Of a stretch of DNA of 64,000 nucleotides, positions 33,838 through 42,884 are shown piece by piece; positions within the stretch are counted from its first letter, which is position 1, and every line of letters starts with the position of its first letter. Position numbers and translations under genes: made by a program. The notes under the pieces were generated by a model. It worked only from the letters and a program-made list of their open reading frames with translations. It was not told where the DNA came from and did not search any database. This DNA is from Paractinoplanes brasiliensis (GTDB taxonomy: Bacteria; Actinomycetota; Actinomycetes; Mycobacteriales; Micromonosporaceae), in the NCBI RefSeq assembly GCF_004362215.1, contig NZ_SNWR01000001.1:3702001-3766000 (forward strand). Direction: 5' to 3'.

Positions 33838-34695
33838 TTACCGCGGGAACGCGCGGTCGAGGGCGAGGTTGAGTTCCAGGACGTTGACGGCGGGTTCCCC
33901 CAGGAAACCGAGGGCACGGTCCTCGGTGTGCGCGTCGATCAGCTGCGCGACGGTGGCGGGGTCTGTGCCGCGTTCCCGGGCGACGCGGGCGGCCTGCAGG
34001 TCGGCGTATGCGGGGCTGATGTGCGGGTCGAGGCCGGATCCGCCGGCGGTGACGGCGTCGGCCGGCACGGCCGGCCGGTCGGGGGCGTCGCCCCGCACTG
34101 GTGTGATCACGGCGCCGGCAGCGATGTAGTCGACGCCCGGCTGGGCGCTTTCCACCCGAATGCCCTGGTAGGTGGCCAGGAACGGGGTGCCGGTCTGGTT
34201 CACGCTGACGGCCCGTACGACGGGTCCGGTGAGCCCGTCGCGGTGGAACACCGCGAGTACGGCGCCGACCCCGTCGCTGGTGCAGTACGGCCGGCCTCCG
34301 TCGACGCCTTCGAGGTCGCCGACGGCCTTGCTGCGGGTGCAGACCTGGGTGAGCAGGCTGGTGCGCTCGGCGGTGTCGACGACGTCTTCGGGGCCGAGGT
34401 TGCTCGCGGAGGTGGCGGTGGGGTCGTAGCCGTCGCCGGCTGCCGACGGCCGTGACTGGAAGTACCAGCGGATCGGGTTGCCGTCGGTGTCGACGTACGC
34501 CTGGCCGATCAGCCGGCTGCCGGCACGGTTGCCGCCGGCATCGGTCACGAAGGAACCGGCGGCTCGCTCGTGCAGGCCGGGGAACTGGGCCACCGCGACC
34601 ACGGCCAGCGGATATGCCAGGCCCGTGAGGATGGTGAGGACGAGCAACGCGCGTAGCGCGGCGAGGTGGTGGGCGAGCCAGGAGGGTAGGCGCAT
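33838..34695 (-). CDS. kdpC: KdpC subunit of K+-transporting ATPase
   Basis: 285 residues with one N-terminal membrane helix (ALLVLTILTGLAYPLAVVAV) and the KdpC signature GGSGLDPHISPAYADLQAARVA. It stabilises the KdpB ATP-binding site. Enterobacterial KdpC is about 190 residues; the extra length is an insertion around TSLLTQVCTRSKAVGDLEG to VITPVRGDAP. The start two bases after the kdpB stop is favoured over longer in-frame extensions, which lie inside kdpB. Confidence 0.92.
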   Translation of the reverse strand: MRLPSWLAHHLAALRALLVLTILTGLAYPLAVVAVAQFPGLHERAAGSFVTDAGGNRAGSRLIGQAYVDTDGNPIRWYFQSRPSAAGDGYDPTATSASNLGPEDVVDTAERTSLLTQVCTRSKAVGDLEGVDGGRPYCTSDGVGAVLAVFHRDGLTGPVVRAVSVNQTGTPFLATYQGIRVESAQPGVDYIAAGAVITPVRGDAPDRPAVPADAVTAGGSGLDPHISPAYADLQAARVARERGTDPATVAQLIDAHTEDRALGFLGEPAVNVLELNLALDRAFPR

Positions 34696-34697
34696 GG

Positions 34698-36890
34698 TCA
34701 GATCCCGGGGAGGAATTGGACGAGCAGGTCGATGAGTTTGATGCCGGCGAACGGGACGAGAACGCCACCGAGGCCGTAGACCCACAGGTTGCGGGCCAGC
34801 AGCGTTGAGGCGCTGGACGGGCGGTAGCGCACGCCGCGCAGCGCGAGCGGGATCAGCGCGATGATCACCAGTGCGTTGAAGATGACCGCGGACAGGATCG
34901 CCGACTCGGGACTGTTGAGCCGCATGATGTTGAGCCGGTCCAGGCTCGGGTAGACGGCGGCGAACATGGCCGGGATGATCGCGAAGTACTTGGCGATGTC
35001 GTTGGCGATCGAGAACGTGGTGAGCGCGCCTCGGGTGATCAGCAGTTGCTTGCCGATCTGCACGATGTCGATCAGCTTGGTCGGGTCGGAGTCGAGGTCG
35101 ACCATGTTGCCGGCTTCCTTGGCCGCCGAGGTGCCGGTGTTCATGGCCACGCCGACGTCGGCCTGGGCCAGGGCGGGGGCGTCGTTGGTGCCGTCGCCGG
35201 TCATGGCGACCAGCCGTCCGCCCTCCTGTTCGCGTCTGATAAGGGCGAGTTTGTCCTCCGGCGTGGCCTCGGCGAGAAAGTCGTCGACGCCTGCCTCGTC
35301 GGCGATCGCCTTGGCGGTGCGCGGGTTGTCGCCGGTGATCATCACGGTGCGGATGCCCATCCGGCGCATCTGATCGAAGCGTTCCCGCATCCCGGTCTTG
35401 ACCACGTCCTTGAGGTGGATCACCCCGAGCGGCCGGGCCGGGTGCCCGTCGACGTGCTCGGCGACCACCAGCGGGGTGCCGCCACTGCCGCTGATCGCGT
35501 CGACGATCTCACCGACCTGAACGGTGGGATGTCCGCCGTTGTCGCGGACCCATTTCATGACCGCGGCGGCGGCGCCCTTGCGGATGCGCCGGCCGGCGAT
35601 GATGCCGTTGGCGGCCAGATCGACGCCACTCATCCGGGTCTGCGCGGTGAACGGCACGAACGTGGCGTGGGTCATCAGACCCGGCTCGCGTTCGCGCAGC
35701 CCGTGCTCGTTCTTGGCCAGCACCACCACCGACCGTCCTTCGGGGGTCTCGTCAGCGAGGCTGGACAGTTGCGCGGCGTCGGCGACCACCAGCGGAGTGA
35801 CCTCGTCGACGGGCAGGAATTCGGTGGCCTGCCGGTTGCCGAGGGTGATGGTGCCGGTCTTGTCCAACAGCAGGGTGTTCACGTCTCCGGCGGCCTCGAC
35901 GGCCCGGCCGCTCATCGCGAGCACGTTGCGCTGCACGAGCCGGTCCATGCCGGCGATGCCGATCGCCGACAGCAGCGCGCCGATCGTGGTGGGGATCAGA
36001 CAGACCAGCAGGGAGATCAGCACGACGCCGGTGACGCCACCGGCGTCGATCGCGGCGGTGTCGGGCGCGGCGGCGTTGAACGTCTTGGCGTAGATGGCCA
36101 TCGGCTGCAGCGTGACCACGGACAGCAGAAAGATGATCGTGAGCGCGGCGAGCAGGATGTTCAGCGCGATCTCGTTCGGGGTCTTCTGCCGGGCCGCGCC
36201 CTCCACCAGGGCGATCATCCGGTCGATGAAGCTCTCTCCGGGTTTCTGGGTGATGGTCACGACGATCCGGTCGGACAGCACCCGGGTGCCGCCGGTGACC
36301 GCGCTGCGGTCGCCGCCTGACTCGCGGATCACCGGCGCGGACTCGCCGGTGATGGCCGATTCGTCGACGCTGGCGATGCCCTCGACCACGTCACCGTCGC
36401 CGGGGATCACGTCACCGGCCTCGCACACAACGACGTCGCCGGGACGCAGTTGCGGCGCGGCCACCTGATCCTCGGTCCAGGTGCCGGGGGCGGCGTGCGG
36501 CTGCCAGCCGGAAAGCCGGCGGGCCACCGTGTCGGTTCGTGCCTTGCGCAGGCTCGCGGCCTGGGCCTTGCCGCGGCCTTCGGCGACCGCTTCGGCCAGG
36601 TTGGCGAAGATCACGGTCAGCCACAGCCAGCCGGTGATCAGCCAGGCGAACACGGAGGGCTCGGCGAGGGTGAGCACGGTGGTGAAGACGGCGCCGATCT
36701 CCACGATCAGCATCACCGGATTGCGCCACAGGGTGCGCGGGTCGAGTTTGCGTAGCGCGTCCGGCAGTGATCGCCAGAGTTGCCGCGGGTCGAGCAGGCC
36801 GCCGCCGACCCGGTCCTGCCGGGTGGCTGGTGCGCTCGCTGTAGCGGCGGGAGCCGACACGGTGTCCTCCGTACCGATGGGGGTGGTCAT
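34698..36890 (-). CDS. kdpB: KdpB ATPase subunit
   Basis: 730 residues, a P-type ATPase. Visible motifs are ITGESAPV in the actuator domain, phosphorylated Asp in LLDKTGTITLG, TGDNPRTAKAIA and GDGTNDAPALAQADVG. It couples ATP hydrolysis to K+ movement through KdpA. Its ATG overlaps the kdpA stop by four bases. It is slightly longer than enterobacterial KdpB owing to an N-terminal Ala/Thr-rich tail. Confidence 0.95.
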   Translation of the reverse strand: MTTPIGTEDTVSAPAATASAPATRQDRVGGGLLDPRQLWRSLPDALRKLDPRTLWRNPVMLIVEIGAVFTTVLTLAEPSVFAWLITGWLWLTVIFANLAEAVAEGRGKAQAASLRKARTDTVARRLSGWQPHAAPGTWTEDQVAAPQLRPGDVVVCEAGDVIPGDGDVVEGIASVDESAITGESAPVIRESGGDRSAVTGGTRVLSDRIVVTITQKPGESFIDRMIALVEGAARQKTPNEIALNILLAALTIIFLLSVVTLQPMAIYAKTFNAAAPDTAAIDAGGVTGVVLISLLVCLIPTTIGALLSAIGIAGMDRLVQRNVLAMSGRAVEAAGDVNTLLLDKTGTITLGNRQATEFLPVDEVTPLVVADAAQLSSLADETPEGRSVVVLAKNEHGLREREPGLMTHATFVPFTAQTRMSGVDLAANGIIAGRRIRKGAAAAVMKWVRDNGGHPTVQVGEIVDAISGSGGTPLVVAEHVDGHPARPLGVIHLKDVVKTGMRERFDQMRRMGIRTVMITGDNPRTAKAIADEAGVDDFLAEATPEDKLALIRREQEGGRLVAMTGDGTNDAPALAQADVGVAMNTGTSAAKEAGNMVDLDSDPTKLIDIVQIGKQLLITRGALTTFSIANDIAKYFAIIPAMFAAVYPSLDRLNIMRLNSPESAILSAVIFNALVIIALIPLALRGVRYRPSSASTLLARNLWVYGLGGVLVPFAGIKLIDLLVQFLPGI

Positions 36891-38545
36891 GACAGTCCTT
36901 CCGCGAGCGGGCCGAGGGCCAGGACCGGCAGGAACGTCAGGGCGACCAGGACGACCGTGACGCCGACGAGCATGCCGACGAACAGCGGCCGATGGGTGGG
37001 CAGCGTGCCGGCCGACGCGGGCACCGGCTGCTGCCGGGCCAGTGACCCGGCCAGGCCGAGCACGAGCAGGATCGGCAGGAACCGGCCCAGCAGCATCGCG
37101 ATGCCCAGCGCCGTGTTCCACCAGGGTGTGTTGACCGTCAGCCCGGCGAACGCCGAACCGTTGTTGTTGCTGGCCGAGGCGAACGCGTACACAACCTCGG
37201 AGAAACCGTGCGGGCCGGTGTTGAGCGCGGTCCGCCAGTTCCCGGTCGCCATGGCCGCCGCCACGCCGATGAGCACCAGCGCCGGCGTGGTCAGGAAGTA
37301 CAACGACGCGAACTTGATCTCCCGGGCGCTGATCTTCTTGCCCAGGTACTCCGGGGTGCGGCCCACCATCAGCCCGGCCACGAACACCGTGACCACGGCC
37401 AGCACGAGCATGCCGTACAGACCGGCGCCGACCCCGCCGGGCGCGACCTCACCGAGGAGCATATTGATGATCGGGATCATGCCGCCCAGGGCGGTATAGG
37501 AGTCGTGGAACGAGTTGACCGACCCGGTCGACGTCAGCGTCGTCGCCGCGGCGAACGTAGCCGAGTTCGGCACCCCGAACCGGGTTTCCTTGCCTTCCAG
37601 AGCGGCGCCCACGGCCTGCGGCACTGTGCCCTGATGGGCCGCCTCGAACCCGATCGTCAGCGCGACCGCGGTGACCGCGATGATCGCCATCGCGGCCAGG
37701 ATCGCGTAACCCTGCCGGTTCTGCCCGACCATCCGGCCGAACACCCGGGGCAGGCTGAACGGGATCACCAGCAGCAGGAAGATCTCCAGCCAGTTCGTCC
37801 ACGCCGTGGGGTTCTCGAACGGGTGCGCGCTGTTGACGTTGTAGAAGCCGCCACCGTTGGTACCCAGGTCTTTGATCGCCTCCTGGGAGGCCACCGGCCC
37901 GCCGGTGATGTGCTGCACCGCCCCGCCCAGGGTGGTCACGTCGGTGCCGGCGGAAAGGTTCTGCACCGCCCCGGCGGCGATCAGGACGATCGCCGCGATC
38001 ACGCTGACCGGCAGCAGCACCCGCAGCACGATCCGGGTCAGATCGACCCAGAAGTTGCCCAGTTTGTCGGTGCCGCGGCGGGCGAAGCCCCGGACCAGGG
38101 CGATCGCGATGGCGATACCGACGGCGGCGGAGACGAAGTTCTGCACCGACAGGCCGGCCATCTGCACCAGATGCCCCATCGTCGACTCGCCCGAGTACCA
38201 CTGCCAGTTGGTGTTGGTCACGAACGACACCGCCGTGTTCCACGCGCCGTGTGTCATCACCCCTGGCAGCCCCAGCGAGAGCGGCAGAAGGTTTTGCAGG
38301 CGCAGGAACCCGTACAGCAGCAGGATGCTGACTGCGGAGAAGGCCAGCACACTGCGGGCGTAGACCGCCCACGACTGCTCGGCGTGAGGATCGACCCCGA
38401 CGAGCCGGTACACCCCGCGTTCCACCCGCGAGTGCCGGTCACCGGTCACCACCCGGAACAGGTAGTCACCGAAGAACCGGTACGTCACCGTCAGGGCGGC
38501 CACCAGCGACACCACGAACAGCCAACCGGCCAGGTCGCCGCTCAT
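36887..38545 (-). CDS. kdpA: KdpA K+-binding channel subunit
   Basis: 552 residues with about ten membrane helices and the four selectivity-filter-like loops of the SKT superfamily, including NTNWQWYSGE, GTNGGGFYNVNSAHPFENP and NNNGSAFAG. It is the K+-translocating subunit. The ATG overlaps the TGA of kdpF by one base (TGATG), implying translational coupling. Confidence 0.95.
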   Translation of the reverse strand: MSGDLAGWLFVVSLVAALTVTYRFFGDYLFRVVTGDRHSRVERGVYRLVGVDPHAEQSWAVYARSVLAFSAVSILLLYGFLRLQNLLPLSLGLPGVMTHGAWNTAVSFVTNTNWQWYSGESTMGHLVQMAGLSVQNFVSAAVGIAIAIALVRGFARRGTDKLGNFWVDLTRIVLRVLLPVSVIAAIVLIAAGAVQNLSAGTDVTTLGGAVQHITGGPVASQEAIKDLGTNGGGFYNVNSAHPFENPTAWTNWLEIFLLLVIPFSLPRVFGRMVGQNRQGYAILAAMAIIAVTAVALTIGFEAAHQGTVPQAVGAALEGKETRFGVPNSATFAAATTLTSTGSVNSFHDSYTALGGMIPIINMLLGEVAPGGVGAGLYGMLVLAVVTVFVAGLMVGRTPEYLGKKISAREIKFASLYFLTTPALVLIGVAAAMATGNWRTALNTGPHGFSEVVYAFASASNNNGSAFAGLTVNTPWWNTALGIAMLLGRFLPILLVLGLAGSLARQQPVPASAGTLPTHRPLFVGMLVGVTVVLVALTFLPVLALGPLAEGLS

Positions 38546-38634
38546 CAGAACCGCTCCGGAAACAGCAGCGCCGCCACCAGGAACACCAGCAGACCCGCAG
38601 CCACGATCAGGCCCACCGCGTTGACCACGCTCAC
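38545..38634 (-). CDS. kdpF: KdpF small membrane subunit, 29 aa
   Basis: GTG start with GGAG six bases upstream. The product, M-S-V-V-N-A-V-G-L-I-V-A-A, then a Leu/Val-rich helix ending in LLFPERF, is the typical one-helix KdpF that stabilises the KdpABC complex. It overlaps kdpA by one base, and its start overlaps the stop of the preceding small reading frame by three bases. Confidence 0.9.
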   Translation of the reverse strand: MSVVNAVGLIVAAGLLVFLVAALLFPERF

Positions 38635-38732
38635 AGCCGCTCCAATCCTTTCAGCACCGCGGCGAAGACCACGAACAGTCCCACCGTCAACAGCACCAGG
38701 GCCACGTCAGCCACCGTGCGACTCCCTCGCAT
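38631..38732 (-). CDS. Small one-helix membrane protein upstream of kdpF, 33 aa
   Basis: M-R-G-S-R-T then VADVALVLLTVGLFVVFAAV and LKGLERL. It has one predicted membrane helix and ends in a GTGA overlap with kdpF. Similar 25-35-residue frames (a VADVVLL-type start and an R-x-x-E/K-x-L end) precede kdpF in other actinomycetes, as far as I recall, usually unannotated. The position suggests an extra Kdp accessory peptide (inference). Confidence 0.65.
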   Translation of the reverse strand: MRGSRTVADVALVLLTVGLFVVFAAVLKGLERL

Positions 38733-38944
38733 AGACAGGCGTTTCGACCCCTGCGGGTCGAAGCCGAACGCTTCCGAGCCAGGACCGCCTGCAGCCGGCG
38801 TACGGCGACACCCACACCGGCCGTCCCCGCCAGCACCACCACAGGCCACACCTCGGCCTCGCCGTGCCAGGTCAACTCGCCGAAACGGTTCACCAGGAAC
38901 CCGTTGAACAGCAGACAACCCAACTCGGTGGACCGCGGCCGCAT
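38687..38944 (-). CDS. Possible small membrane protein before the kdp operon
   Basis: A reading frame of about 85 codons from a Met followed by RPRSTELGCLLFNGFLV. It has hydrophobic parts (VWPVVVLAGTAGVGVAV) but also a Cys/Trp-rich end, and it overlaps the 33-codon gene in another frame. The first 60 codons look coding, the tail less so. It could be a real leader gene or an artefact. Confidence 0.3.
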   Translation of the reverse strand: MRPRSTELGCLLFNGFLVNRFGELTWHGEAEVWPVVVLAGTAGVGVAVRRLQAVLARKRSASTRRGRNACLCEGVARWLTWPWCC

Positions 38945-38964
38945 CACCGGCTCCCGACTCGACT

Positions 38965-38990
38965 CGGCACGGCTCACTCGTGCCGTGCCG
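38965..38990. promoter_or_regulatory. Perfect 9-bp inverted repeat in the kdp/ktr divergent region
   Basis: CGGCACGGC and GCCGTGCCG flank an 8-base loop about 20-45 bases before the first kdp small frame's possible starts and about 165 bases before the plus-strand K+ transporter gene. It could be an RNA hairpin in the kdp leader or an operator. No c-di-AMP riboswitch was recognised in this gap. Confidence 0.4.
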
Positions 38991-39152
38991 GACAATCACA
39001 ACGCGCAAACGCACTCGCCGGACAGGGTCCTTGACGCGATCCCTACGCCCCGGCCACGAATATTGATGCCGTCTTGACGCCTGCCCCACCAGGTGCCGCC
39101 GGCCGTGCGACGATCATTGACCACGGCGCGCCGAACGGATCAGAACCTGCAG

Positions 39153-40709
39153 ATGATGGAGTCCACTGCCGGACAGCTTGTCCTGGGGTTGCTGCTGCTC
39201 GCCGTGGCGGCGCTGGCCTTCATTGCGGGTTTGTTCCTGCTTGTCTGGCTGCCGCTGGTCGTGCCGCAGCCCCACCGGCGAACACCGCGGCGCGGTCGGG
39301 CACGAATCCGGGCGACGGCCCGGACAGCCCGCGACACGATTGCAACCCGGCTCCGACGCTGGCCGGTCACGGCGACGCTGACGCAGGTCGTCGGGCATCC
39401 GGCCCGGATGGTGGTCCTCGGGTTCGGCGCCGCGGTGCTGCTCGGCTCGGTGCTGCTGGCGCTCCCGTTCGCTACCGGGTCCGGCCAGGCCGCACCCGTC
39501 ATGACCGCGGTGTTCACCGCCACTTCCGCGGTGTGCGTGACCGGCCTGGTCGTGGTGGACACCGGAACGTACTGGTCGACCTTCGGTGAGCTGGTGATCC
39601 TGCTGCTCATCCAGATCGGCGGCTTCGGGATCATGACGCTGGCCTCGCTGCTCGGCCTGCTCGTCGCCCGCCGGCTACGGATGCGCCTGCAACTGGGCAC
39701 CCAGGCCGAGACCAAAGCCCTCGGCGTCGGCGAGGTCCGCCGCGTGATCCTCAACGTCCTGCGCATAACGGTCGTGGTGGAGGTGCTGATCGCCGCGGTG
39801 CTCACCTGGCGGTTCGCCGACGGGTACGGTCACGGCTGGGGCCGGGCGACCTACCTCGGAGTGTTCCATTCGGTGTCGGCGTTCAACAACGCCGGCTTCG
39901 GCCTCTACCCGGACTCGCTCATGCGGTTCGTCGGGGACCCGCTGATCTGCCTGCCGATCGTCACCGCGATCATCATCGGCGGCCTCGGCTTCCCCGTGCT
40001 GTTCGAGCTGCGCCGGGAATGGCGCACCCCGCAACGTTGGTCACTGCACACCAAGATCACAATGGGGATGACAGGGATCCTGCTGGCCGGCGGCTGGCTG
40101 GCCATCGGCCTGGCCGAGTGGACGAACCCCAAGACCCTGGGGCCGCTCGGCGTCGCCGACAGACTGCTGGCCGGCCTCGTCACGGCGGTGATGCCACGCA
40201 CCGCCGGGTTCAACAGCCTGGACATCGCCGGGATGCACGACTTCACCCTGCTCATGCACGACGTGCTCATGTTCATCGGCGGCGGGAGCGCCAGCACCGC
40301 CGGCGGCATCAAAGTCACCACCTTCGCCGTCCTCGGATTTGTCATCCTCGCCGAGATCCGTGGCGAACCCAGCGTGCACGCACTCGGCCGCAAACTGCCC
40401 GCCGGCGTGCAACGTCAGGCGCTCACCATCGCCCTGCTCGGCGTCGCCGCCATAGCCGCCTCGACGCTCGCGCTGCTCGTGCTCACCCCGTTCGCCCTGG
40501 ACGTGGTGCTGTTCGAAACAGTGTCCGCGTTCGCCACCGTCGGCCTGTCAACCGGGATCACCGCCCAGGTCGGCACCGCCGGGCATGTCATCCTGAGCCT
40601 GCTGATGTTCATCGGCCGACTCGGCCCGATCACCGCCGTCACCGCACTGGCCCTGCGGGAACGGACCCGCCGGTACGAACGACCCGAGGAGCGACCCGTC
40701 GTTGGCTAG
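39153..40709 (+). CDS. TrkH/KtrB-type K+ transporter
   Basis: About 518 residues with the four pore loops of the SKT family: TSAVCVTGL, AFNNAGFGL, AVMPRTAGFN and FATVGLSTG. The loop Gly residues that form the K+ filter are conserved. It mediates K+ uptake across the membrane, gated by a cytoplasmic RCK ring. I use the tandem ATG at 39153, just before the first helix. A GTG at 39093 is an alternative and neither has a clear ribosome binding site. Overlaps the RCK gene by eight bases and is divergent from the kdp operon. Confidence 0.9.
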   Translation: MMESTAGQLVLGLLLLAVAALAFIAGLFLLVWLPLVVPQPHRRTPRRGRARIRATARTARDTIATRLRRWPVTATLTQVVGHPARMVVLGFGAAVLLGSVLLALPFATGSGQAAPVMTAVFTATSAVCVTGLVVVDTGTYWSTFGELVILLLIQIGGFGIMTLASLLGLLVARRLRMRLQLGTQAETKALGVGEVRRVILNVLRITVVVEVLIAAVLTWRFADGYGHGWGRATYLGVFHSVSAFNNAGFGLYPDSLMRFVGDPLICLPIVTAIIIGGLGFPVLFELRREWRTPQRWSLHTKITMGMTGILLAGGWLAIGLAEWTNPKTLGPLGVADRLLAGLVTAVMPRTAGFNSLDIAGMHDFTLLMHDVLMFIGGGSASTAGGIKVTTFAVLGFVILAEIRGEPSVHALGRKLPAGVQRQALTIALLGVAAIAASTLALLVLTPFALDVVLFETVSAFATVGLSTGITAQVGTAGHVILSLLMFIGRLGPITAVTALALRERTRRYERPEERPVVG

Positions 40710-41367
40710 AAAACCGATCGACCACCGCATCGTCGTGCTCGGCCTCGGCCGCTTCGGCGGCTCCCTCGCCGCGGAACTCGTGCGTCGTGGCTGGGAAGTC
40801 ACCGGCATCGACGCCGACGCCCAGGTCGTGCAGACGTACGCCGACCGGCTCACCCACGCCGCCATCGCCAACACGACCGACGAGCAGTCCCTGCGCCAGC
40901 TCGGCGTTCGCGACATGACCCACGCTGTCGTCGGCATCGGCACCGACCTGGAAGCCAGCATCCTGACCACCAGCCTGCTGGCCGACCTCGGCATCCCCAA
41001 GATCTGGGCCAAAGCGATCAACCGGCAGCACGCTCGCATCCTCGAACGCGTCGGCGCCCACCACGTCGTGCTTCCCGAACACGAGATGGGCGAACGCGTC
41101 GCCCATCTCGTCACCGGCCACATCCTGGACTTCATCGAGTTCGAAGACGACTACGCCCTTGTCAAAACCCACGCACCCGAGGAGGCCGTCAACAAAACCC
41201 TGGCCGACTCCGGTCTGCGCTCCAAATACGGCATCACGGTCGTGTCGATCAAACGACCCGGCGAGGAATTCACCTACGCCACCGCCGAAACCACCGTCTA
41301 CGCCGGGGACATCCTCATCGTCGCCGGCCGCACCGGTGACGTCGAAACGTTCGCCAACTTGAGCTGA
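40702..41367 (+). CDS. KtrA/TrkA-type RCK regulatory subunit
   Basis: 221 residues: an RCK_N Rossmann domain with GLGRFG near the N-terminus and an acidic strand end (TGIDAD) for nucleotide binding, then an RCK_C domain (about 140-221). It assembles into the ring that gates the upstream transporter in response to nucleotides. The TTG start has GAGGAGCG about ten bases before it, inside the transporter gene; the overlap indicates co-translation. Confidence 0.92.
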   Translation: MARKPIDHRIVVLGLGRFGGSLAAELVRRGWEVTGIDADAQVVQTYADRLTHAAIANTTDEQSLRQLGVRDMTHAVVGIGTDLEASILTTSLLADLGIPKIWAKAINRQHARILERVGAHHVVLPEHEMGERVAHLVTGHILDFIEFEDDYALVKTHAPEEAVNKTLADSGLRSKYGITVVSIKRPGEEFTYATAETTVYAGDILIVAGRTGDVETFANLS

Positions 41368-41441
41368 ACGACCAGATCGCGACGCCTACCGCGCGCCGCT
41401 GCCCGAGCCGGATGAACGAACGGCTTGCACCCGGGCACGTC

Positions 41442-41909
41442 TCATGAATCCTGGGGCCGGGCGCCCCGGTCGCGCCAGCGTTCGATCAAAGCGGGCATTT
41501 CACTGAGCATGTAGGCGTAGAAGTCGCGCATGTCTGCCAGCCGCCTGCCTGCGAGAGTGTCCGGGCCGGCGACCTTGATGCCCTCGTCGGCGGCACCGGT
41601 CATCAACGTCAGCGCCATGTTTTGCTTCGACATCAACGTGGCCCACGCGCCGTCGCGGAAGCGGAAGTGCTCCCGGCGGCTGCCCGGGGCGGGCACGCGC
41701 TCGATCATGCCGAGCTCGGTGAGGTTCTTCAGGGCGCCGGACATGGCGCCGGAGCTGACGCCGAGCTGGGCGCCGATTTCTCCGGCGGTCATGGTGTCCT
41801 GCTGGGTGAACAGCAGTGCTGCCATCACCCGGGCGGTCATGCGCTGGAGCCCGTACTGGGTCAGCGTCAACGCGAAGTGCTCGGCGGCGTCGGTCAAGTC
41901 GTCGGTCAC
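41442..41909 (-). CDS. GbsR/MarR-type transcriptional regulator
   Basis: 155 residues with a winged helix (TAGEIGAQLGVSSGAMSGAL) and a helical dimerisation C-terminus. The GTG start follows TAGGAT by six bases, so it is leaderless. It is divergent from an ABC transporter operon, with 72 bases between, and two direct repeats in the gap are probably its operators, so it likely represses the transporter and itself. Confidence 0.85.
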   Translation of the reverse strand: MTDDLTDAAEHFALTLTQYGLQRMTARVMAALLFTQQDTMTAGEIGAQLGVSSGAMSGALKNLTELGMIERVPAPGSRREHFRFRDGAWATLMSKQNMALTLMTGAADEGIKVAGPDTLAGRRLADMRDFYAYMLSEMPALIERWRDRGARPQDS

Positions 41910-41936
41910 ACGGATATCCTACCCGCGAACGGAGAA

Positions 41937-41967
41937 CTCTGAGACTTCACAGATCTCTGAGACTTCA
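41937..41967. promoter_or_regulatory. Tandem operators CTCTGAGACTTCA
   Basis: Two perfect copies (41937-41949 and 41955-41967) are spaced 18 bases apart. TACGGT at 41969-41974 gives a leaderless promoter for the ABC gene at 41982, so the repeats occupy its -35 region. The -10 of the regulator (41916-41921, minus) lies just on the other side. Confidence 0.65.
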
Positions 41968-41981
41968 GTACGGTGGCGGGT

Positions 41982-42884
41982 ATGGACGACGACGCGATCG
42001 TGCTCGACAACCTCACCAAGACCTACGGCAGACGCCGGGGCCTCGACGGCCTCGACCTACGCGTGCGCACCGGTGAGGTGCTCGGCTACCTCGGCCCCAA
42101 CGGGGCCGGCAAGTCCACCACCATCCGCCTGCTGCTCGACCTGATCCGCCCCACCACGGGAAGCGCCCGGGTGCTCGGCGTGGACCCGCGCATCGACGCG
42201 GTGGCGCTGCACCGGCGGGTCGGCTACCTGCCCGGCGACTTCACCGTCGACGGCCGTCAGACCGTCCGCGGCTGCCTGCGGTTCCTCGCCGGCCTGCGCG
42301 GCGGGCTCCCCGCCGCGCGCATCGACGTGCTGGCCGAGCGGCTCGACCTGGACCAGTCCGCCCGGATCAAGAGCTTGTCCAAGGGCAACCGGCAGAAGGT
42401 CGGCCTGGTGCAGGCGTTCATGCACGAACCCGAACTGCTGATCCTCGACGAGCCGACCTCCGGACTCGACCCGCTCGTACAGCAGACTTTCCTCGACATG
42501 GTCACCGAAGCCGCGAACCGCGGCGCCACCGTCTTCATGTCCAGCCACGTCCTGGCCGAGGTGCAGGCCGTCGCCGACCGCGTCGCCATCATCCGCGACG
42601 GCCGGCTCGTCGCTCTCGACACCGTCACCGCCCTGCGCTCTCAGGCCGTACGCACCGTCGAGCTCACCTTCGCCGAACCGGTCACCGCCGCCGAGTTCGC
42701 CACCGTGCCCGGCGTCGACGACCTCACCGTAACCGGCACCGTGCTCACCTGCCGGCTCACCGGTGCCCCGGACGCGTTGCTGCGCGCCGCGACCCGGCAC
42801 ACCGTCACCGGCCTGACCGCGACAGAACCCGCCCTGGACGACCTGTTCCACACCTACTACGCGGGAGCCGATCATGGCGTCTGA
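41982..42884 (+). CDS. ABC transporter ATPase subunit
   Basis: 300 residues with Walker A GPNGAGKST, signature LSKGNRQKV and Walker B LLILDEPTSGLDP, as in drug or lipid exporters of the ABC-2 class. The C-terminal DUF4162-like region (ELTFAEPVTAAEFA) also fits. The start is set by the leaderless promoter. Overlaps the permease gene by 11 bases. Confidence 0.92.
   Translation: MDDDAIVLDNLTKTYGRRRGLDGLDLRVRTGEVLGYLGPNGAGKSTTIRLLLDLIRPTTGSARVLGVDPRIDAVALHRRVGYLPGDFTVDGRQTVRGCLRFLAGLRGGLPAARIDVLAERLDLDQSARIKSLSKGNRQKVGLVQAFMHEPELLILDEPTSGLDPLVQQTFLDMVTEAANRGATVFMSSHVLAEVQAVADRVAIIRDGRLVALDTVTALRSQAVRTVELTFAEPVTAAEFATVPGVDDLTVTGTVLTCRLTGAPDALLRAATRHTVTGLTATEPALDDLFHTYYAGADHGV

Noticed and set aside
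31259..34768. Long minus-strand frame of about 1,170 codons over kdpD/kdpC
   Set aside because: Arg/Pro-rich shadow of kdpD and kdpC in another frame.
38990..39092. c-di-AMP riboswitch before kdp
   Set aside because: I could not identify the conserved ydaO-type core; only a simple hairpin is present.
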